Assembly (NCBI RefSeq): GCF_026262505.1
Contig: NC_067203.1
Coordinates: forward strand, 13,900,392-13,964,391
Length of the DNA: 64,000 bases
Origin: Trichomonas vaginalis G3
Taxonomy: Eukaryota; Parabasalia; Trichomonadida; Trichomonadidae
Direction: 5' to 3'
The notes under the pieces are model-generated. The model saw only the letters and a program-made list of their open reading frames with translations, was not told the origin of the DNA and made no database searches. The position numbers and the translations under genes are program-made. Shown one piece after another: positions 59,070 through 64,000 of this stretch (position 1 is the first letter of the stretch; each line of letters starts with the position of its first letter).

Positions 59070-59171
59070 GTTATTTATTCTCATACATTGATTTTGTGCA
59101 AATTTGATAAGTAGTTCCAGATCTCATCACTGATTGCATCTTGGACGAATTTAATAGATACGTGTTTTGCT

Positions 59172-59430
59172 AGTAGTATATATGGAGGGTTGTGTGACTT
59201 TTGTTGTAAATGTAAGAATTCATACAATATAGAACGATTTTGTATCATTTTTTTTAACATATGAAGTAAAAAATGTATGATTCTTACGGTTTTTATTCTT
59301 ACGTTTTTGAATAAATCAAGATTTAAAAAATTTTCAAAATTGTAAGACATTTACACTCAGCCCAAACATAAACACATTAAAAAAAATTAACATTAATTTT
59401 AAAATAATTTATTTTTTATCTTTTATAAAA
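59172..59430 (+). repeat. Left terminal inverted repeat of Maverick 2 (approximate inner end)
   Basis: High similarity to the element 1 repeat up to about 59,360 (inner motif GTAAGACATTTACACT), then weaker. About 150 bp of extra sequence separates it from the first gene, unlike element 1. Confidence 0.8.
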
Positions 59431-59575
59431 GAAGCTATATATAGATGATGTCAGATATTCCGCGATTAATTAAACATTGTTTAAATCCTGAATGGAATCA
59501 ATGATGTCATAATCAATGGAGTCATAAATGAGAAAAAGAAATTAGAAACTAATGATTATTTTTATTTTGTATGAA

Positions 59576-60682
59576 ATGAGCGTCAAAACTAACAACGTTA
59601 AAAAATTAGGATTCACAAATGAGGAAATAAAGGATATATTAGAGGAGGCAGGTTATGAAGTTGATAAATATTATTTAAGAAATTGTCAAAAATTCACGGA
59701 GTTTTTAAATGAGTTTGGTTATGATGGAAAAATGAATAAAGATGATGTTATAAATTTCTTATATCCCGCATCTAAAAAAGAAAAACCTAAAGAACCTGAT
59801 GTTTTCCCTGAATATTATGAAGAACGAATTAAAGATGATGAATATGATGAAATTGAAAGACTGGAAAAAATAAGAGATGAAATAGATGAAAAAATTAAGG
59901 AATTAAGAGAAGTTGAAAAATATAATGAAAATGAAGTAGAGGGTTTAATGAATATCCCAGCTTCAGAATCAGCAGTCCAGAAATCTCATGAAGAAAGATA
60001 TAAAAATTATGTCTCAGAATCAACACAAAATTTATTAGATGGTGAAATAGACGAAACACTTTCAGAAGAAGGTACTAAATTTATTCGTAAACATAAGTTA
60101 CAATTTATTGATAGTGAAGAATACCCTTGTATCTTACTTTCACCACCTTTAGATTCCGAAAAATTCAAAAAAGCTCTTAAAAACATGACATATGCAACTA
60201 ATACGATTAAGAAAGAAGATCATGATATTTACACAAATTATTATTTAAATAAATGCACAGGTGTTGATAAAGTTTTTGATTTATTAAATAAAATATCAAA
60301 AGAAACCATTGGAACCTATAAAATTTTGTGTGATTGTGGTTTCATTATTGAAGATACCAATAATGTTTCATATGAAAGAACAGCACCGAAGGAAGACGAA
60401 GTGGAAAGGTCTATACCATTCGTTATTAAGAACATAAAAGATATGAAAACGTATAAGCATTATATTTATTCATTTATTTCAGAAAAAATGGAAGCAACCC
60501 ATAAAACATCTTCTCATCATTTTATAGCTATTCATACATTCCTTTTCAAAGTTGTGAAATTAAATAAGACAGGAATTAGATTTAATGTATCAGGGTACAC
60601 ATTCTTGAGTAAATTAAAATGTATTCGTCACGTCGCAGATGATAAAAATTTATGTGTTCTTAATTCATTTTATGGGCTTTAG
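59576..60682 (+). CDS. Maverick unknown protein (copy 2)
   Basis: The frame opens at 59,552, but comparison with copy 1 places the start at 59,576 (MSVKTNNVKKLGFTNEEIKD). About 368 residues and very similar to the protein at 31,803-32,912: differences are scattered single residues plus one extra residue near SKKEKPKEPD. Same order of N-terminal helical domain, charged coiled coil and C-terminal Cys/His region. Conservation as an open frame in both elements suggests it is essential to them. Its stop overlaps the first unit of the 29-bp tandem repeat. Confidence 0.6.
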   Translation: MSVKTNNVKKLGFTNEEIKDILEEAGYEVDKYYLRNCQKFTEFLNEFGYDGKMNKDDVINFLYPASKKEKPKEPDVFPEYYEERIKDDEYDEIERLEKIRDEIDEKIKELREVEKYNENEVEGLMNIPASESAVQKSHEERYKNYVSESTQNLLDGEIDETLSEEGTKFIRKHKLQFIDSEEYPCILLSPPLDSEKFKKALKNMTYATNTIKKEDHDIYTNYYLNKCTGVDKVFDLLNKISKETIGTYKILCDCGFIIEDTNNVSYERTAPKEDEVERSIPFVIKNIKDMKTYKHYIYSFISEKMEATHKTSSHHFIAIHTFLFKVVKLNKTGIRFNVSGYTFLSKLKCIRHVADDKNLCVLNSFYGL

Positions 60683-60763
60683 CCCTGGACTCTCTGAGTC
60701 TCGGACTTTAGCCCTGGACTCTCTGAGTCTCGGACTTTAGCCCTGGACTCTCTGAGTCTCGGA
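60677..60763 (+). repeat. 29-bp tandem repeat, three copies
   Basis: CTTTAGCCCTGGACTCTCTG and nine more bases, repeated perfectly at 60,677, 60,706 and 60,735 between the unknown gene and the polymerase. Element 1 has only a single short version (about 31,790-31,810). GC-rich relative to surroundings. Confidence 0.9.
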
Positions 60764-60809
60764 CTTTAAATAAATAAAGTTTATTTATTTAATTTTTTTT
60801 CTTACATAA

Positions 60810-63800
60810 ATGAACAAAAACGGAACAGCTAAAATGAATGATAATCAAATTAGAGCAGAAGGTAGAAGGTTATTTAAACGCTTCTATAACATTCCTGATG
60901 GTGTTAATCCTAAAACTCGTAGAAGCTATTTAAATGAAGCAATAGATGCATATGAAGGGTTTGACATTTCATCAGAAAGTGAGAGATTAGCGAGAATGTT
61001 AAACGTTAATATTGATTTTTATTATTGTGATCCTCAACCAGAAGACGTGGACATAAATAAGGTAGACTTTCCATTAGTGGAATCAATAATGATAGATCCA
61101 GAATTTGAAACAGTAAATATTTTATTAACACAGAGTCCATGTGGAAAACTTCACGCTGACAGAATAACAGATGTTGAAGCACTCACCGGCTATAGAGTTT
61201 GTCCATATTGTAAAGCAGAAGTTTATTCTATCCGTGATGATCCAGAAAGGAAAAACCAAAGAAGATTTTTAAAGCATTGTGAGAAATGTAAAGAAAATAA
61301 TGGAAGATTAATTCAAGACGTTCAGTTGCAAAAGACACAGCAACCATATGCACCACATATTACGAAACAGAAGATATATCAGTGGTTATTAGCTCACAAT
61401 TTGCAGAAATATTATCAACCGACAAGATATTATATTACTTTTGACTTCGAAACATTAGAGACTAAAGAAGAATTACAACTTTCTGAGTGTGCAACTTTGA
61501 ACGCTTACTTAAAACCATTCATGGTATCATCAATGGTTAAATTAAATGATAAAACATATATGAGGAATTTTTGCTTAACTTCGAGTGATTCTTTTATTTC
61601 TGATTGGATTGAGTTTTTATTTTCAACCTGTTCATTAGTTGTTGAATCAAATATTGAACAATATGAAGAATTAATGAAGTCCCATACATTAAATGAAAAA
61701 CAGAAGAAAGCATTTAAAGAACTTCTAGATGAGGAATTCAATAATGTGAATATTATAGGTTTTAATTCGGAAAAGTTTGATTTAAATTTAATTCTTCGTG
61801 ATTTAAACACTGCAAAATGGAAAATAAAATCAATGCTGGGTTCATCTTCACAATTTAAGCAAATCATTGTAAAGAAAACAAACGTTCCATATGAATTGAG
61901 ATTTATTGACATCAGAAATTATATAGCGGGTGGGACATTAGACCAATTCACTCAAGATTTCGGAAACAATAAATCACGTGTTAAATCCTTTTTCCCTTAT
62001 CAATTCATCACATGGGAAAATTACGAAGAAGAATTATATAAAGTGGAACCATTCACGAAAGATTCATTTTATTCAGCATTAACCCAAGAAACTATATCAG
62101 ATAGTGATTATCAAATATATCTCAATGATGCTAAAAATTTTAAGAATAGATTAGAATATTTTATTCATTATTGCAATAAAGATGTTGAAATTATGATTGA
62201 CCCAATTGATAAAATTATTGAAGAAACATTTGTTTATAAAATTGACATGCTTCATAATCTTTCTTTATCATCGAATGCTTCAATGATTCGTTACGCTTTA
62301 GCATATAAAGACTTTAATCCTAATGAAAAATATCCCGAGGAAGAGATAGAATCAAGTTTTGAATTAACGAAAAAGTATTGGAAATATAAAATTGAATCAT
62401 ATAAGAAACAAGATGAAAAAGCAGAAAGGGATACTAAAAATAATGTTTCAATGGATGATTTTCAATACTATCACGATTTAATCCTTTCATCTAAATGCAA
62501 AATGTGTGGTAAAGCGTTTACATATGCAAATAAACCAACATTGGATAGAATCGATAATGAAAAACCACATACCAAAGAAAATTGTCAGTTAATGTGTTGT
62601 TATTGTAATGTCGTAAAATCAAATAAAGATGAAGATGTTCAACGTTTAAGAATCAATTTAAGAAATTATGCATTAAAAAATAATTTACCAATGACTTTAG
62701 ATTCAGTTGAAGCTTATCACATTCTCCGTAATGGAATTACTGGTGGGTTATCAAATGTTCAACATAGAGTAAATCTTAAAGGAATCACTCACATTAATAA
62801 ACTTTCATATAGTCCAGAAACTAAAACTGCATCAAATGAGGACACTACCAACATCATGACTCATTTCGTTGGTGTTGATTTTAATTCATTATATCCTTCA
62901 TCATTTTCATCTAATCCTCATGATTTCATTCAATATACTGACCATAAAATGTATATGCCAGGAAGATTGAATGGTGTTATCATTTGTGATACAGCAACAA
63001 AGAAAGCAAAAGCACTGGGAATAATTAAGAAGAAAAATACTTTATTCGTGGCTGAAGTAAAGGGTCACATTGATGAAAAATACATTAATGATTACATAAA
63101 CTTTTTACCGATAATAAGAAACTTAGATATTATCACAGATGAAAAAACAATTGGTGGTTTTATGTATAATTACATGAAATCAAACAATCTACCAGTTGAC
63201 CAGAAACAGAGAAAATTAACTCAGTTAGCATCAACACACAACCAATATCAACCATTTTCTTCTTATTATCTTTGGTATCTAATCGACAGATTTCATTTTA
63301 TCATCGATGACATTCAATCAATTTTAACATTTACGAAAAACACTTGTTTTAATGAATTTGCGAACAAATTTATGAACGAAAGACAAAAGGCTGAATTAGA
63401 AGGAAATAAAGGAAAAAGTTTATTTTGCAAGATTTCACTTAATGGATCATATGGTTACGATGCAATGAATACACAAAATTACACAAAGACTAAAATAATG
63501 AATGCACAGAAGGCACGCGTTGCATGTATGGCAAATAAGTTTAAAAACATAAGAGAAATAGGTGAAGATACATATCAAATGATGCTCAAAGATAGATTTT
63601 ATAGATGTGAAACATGTTTACAAGAGGCATTCTTCACTTTAGATAATGCTAAATACTGGTATTTGGTTTTCATTTATGATTTTATGTATAAATGCATGGA
63701 TGTTAATCGTTTTCATTTCATTGAAGGTGATACTGATTCATCTTATTGGGCAATCGCTGGTGATCCAAATCTTCCTAACACTCAAGCATTTCAGGCGATT

Positions 63801-64000
63801 GTAACCGATAAACAATTTTATGATAAAAACATTTACAAATTCGCACCTTTTGATTTCTTTTGTTTTGATGAGAAATTTAAACCTAAATTAAAGAATAAAG
63901 CTGAAGAAAAAGCACATGAGAAAAAATTATTGGGTTTAGCAATTGAGAAACAAGGCGATAACATGGTTGCTTTATGCCCTAAGTGTTATACATCATTCAA
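60810..64000 (+). CDS. pPolB of Maverick 2, 3' end beyond the window
   Basis: Starts MNKNGTAKMNDNQIRAEGRR in the ATAAATG context and stays in the same frame at each point I checked to the window edge, so about 1,063 residues are visible and look whole. Motifs: zinc-finger-like Cys pairs near 61,200-61,300; exonuclease I DFET at about 61,440; exonuclease II NSEKFD at about 61,767; exonuclease III YCNKDVEIM at about 62,173; HNH motif about 62,490-62,620 (CKMCGK, DRIDNEKPHTKENCQLMC, CYCNVVK); palm motif A DFNSLYPS about 62,878; motif B NGSYGYD about 63,440; motif C DTDSSYW about 63,729. It lacks both GC-rich microinserts of the element 1 copy. Confidence 0.93.
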   Translation, partial: MNKNGTAKMNDNQIRAEGRRLFKRFYNIPDGVNPKTRRSYLNEAIDAYEGFDISSESERLARMLNVNIDFYYCDPQPEDVDINKVDFPLVESIMIDPEFETVNILLTQSPCGKLHADRITDVEALTGYRVCPYCKAEVYSIRDDPERKNQRRFLKHCEKCKENNGRLIQDVQLQKTQQPYAPHITKQKIYQWLLAHNLQKYYQPTRYYITFDFETLETKEELQLSECATLNAYLKPFMVSSMVKLNDKTYMRNFCLTSSDSFISDWIEFLFSTCSLVVESNIEQYEELMKSHTLNEKQKKAFKELLDEEFNNVNIIGFNSEKFDLNLILRDLNTAKWKIKSMLGSSSQFKQIIVKKTNVPYELRFIDIRNYIAGGTLDQFTQDFGNNKSRVKSFFPYQFITWENYEEELYKVEPFTKDSFYSALTQETISDSDYQIYLNDAKNFKNRLEYFIHYCNKDVEIMIDPIDKIIEETFVYKIDMLHNLSLSSNASMIRYALAYKDFNPNEKYPEEEIESSFELTKKYWKYKIESYKKQDEKAERDTKNNVSMDDFQYYHDLILSSKCKMCGKAFTYANKPTLDRIDNEKPHTKENCQLMCCYCNVVKSNKDEDVQRLRINLRNYALKNNLPMTLDSVEAYHILRNGITGGLSNVQHRVNLKGITHINKLSYSPETKTASNEDTTNIMTHFVGVDFNSLYPSSFSSNPHDFIQYTDHKMYMPGRLNGVIICDTATKKAKALGIIKKKNTLFVAEVKGHIDEKYINDYINFLPIIRNLDIITDEKTIGGFMYNYMKSNNLPVDQKQRKLTQLASTHNQYQPFSSYYLWYLIDRFHFIIDDIQSILTFTKNTCFNEFANKFMNERQKAELEGNKGKSLFCKISLNGSYGYDAMNTQNYTKTKIMNAQKARVACMANKFKNIREIGEDTYQMMLKDRFYRCETCLQEAFFTLDNAKYWYLVFIYDFMYKCMDVNRFHFIEGDTDSSYWAIAGDPNLPNTQAFQAIVTDKQFYDKNIYKFAPFDFFCFDEKFKPKLKNKAEEKAHEKKLLGLAIEKQGDNMVALCPKCYTSF

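Larger units (their letters stand above)
59172..64000. mobile_element. Maverick/Polinton element 2, left part, runs off the window
   Basis: Starts with AGTAGTATATATGGAGGGTT, a diverged version of the terminal repeat of element 1, preceded by TTTGCT as possible target duplication (the other end is not visible). It is inverted relative to element 1. It carries the 369-residue unknown protein and the polymerase, both very similar to element 1. The part visible here looks whole. The terminal repeat differs from that of element 1 more than the genes do, so they are separate insertions of related elements. Confidence 0.9.

Overview
The window looks like nuclear DNA of a parabasalid (trichomonad) protist such as Trichomonas or Tritrichomonas. 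It is very AT-rich, its genes have no visible introns, and it carries trichomonad hallmarks: an initiator-binding-domain (IBD) transcription factor, ankyrin genes of the trichomonad-expanded type and their debris, a chlamydial-Pmp-like surface protein gene, an outer-arm dynein heavy chain, and two Maverick/Polinton elements. I cannot fix the species from sequence alone.

Layout. 1-16.4 kb is host DNA: a 3' gene fragment, ribosomal stalk protein P0 (minus), a cluster of perfect hairpins, a dead ankyrin gene, a tail-anchored protein, a CBM20/GH77 glucanotransferase-like protein that appears to have lost its catalytic core, a small hypothetical gene (minus), a large subtilase (S8) with an EGF-like module, a double PH-like protein, about 3 kb of gene-poor DNA, and an IBD protein. 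16,435-33,197 is a complete Maverick of about 16.8 kb with 298-bp terminal inverted repeats and a 6-bp target duplication (AATAAA). Its left half is a mainly plus-strand virion block: two small amphipathic peptides, a capsid candidate, packaging ATPase, several unknown proteins and a phage-like fibre. Its right half is a minus-strand block with integrase, protein-primed DNA polymerase and a long lineage-specific protein. Several genes are broken although the ends look pristine. 33.2-59.1 kb is host DNA: a decaying ankyrin gene full of T-rich tandem repeats, a protein kinase, a coiled-coil protein (minus), a 14-kb intronless dynein heavy chain with C-ending codon bias, and a Pmp-like surface gene split by a TTAA-flanked DNA transposon, followed by palindromes and a 462-bp MITE. 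59,172-64,000 is the left part of a second, closely related Maverick in the opposite orientation, running off the window.

The most interesting part is the Maverick. It carries a fibre with a tandem-repeat shaft and a tip like the phage T4 gp10/gp12 receptor-binding domain. Its DNA polymerase contains an HNH-nuclease motif. GC-rich microinserts sit in frame in the polymerase of one copy and are absent from the other. Two convergent small proteins share an N-terminal amphipathic helix, a recurring ATAAATG start context recalls poxvirus late promoters, and a non-coding island with palindromic arms, iteron-like repeats and a tRNA-like sequence separates the two gene blocks. Assignments of capsid and peptide function are inferences from position and composition. 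The polymerase, integrase, ATPase and fibre-tip calls rest on visible motifs.
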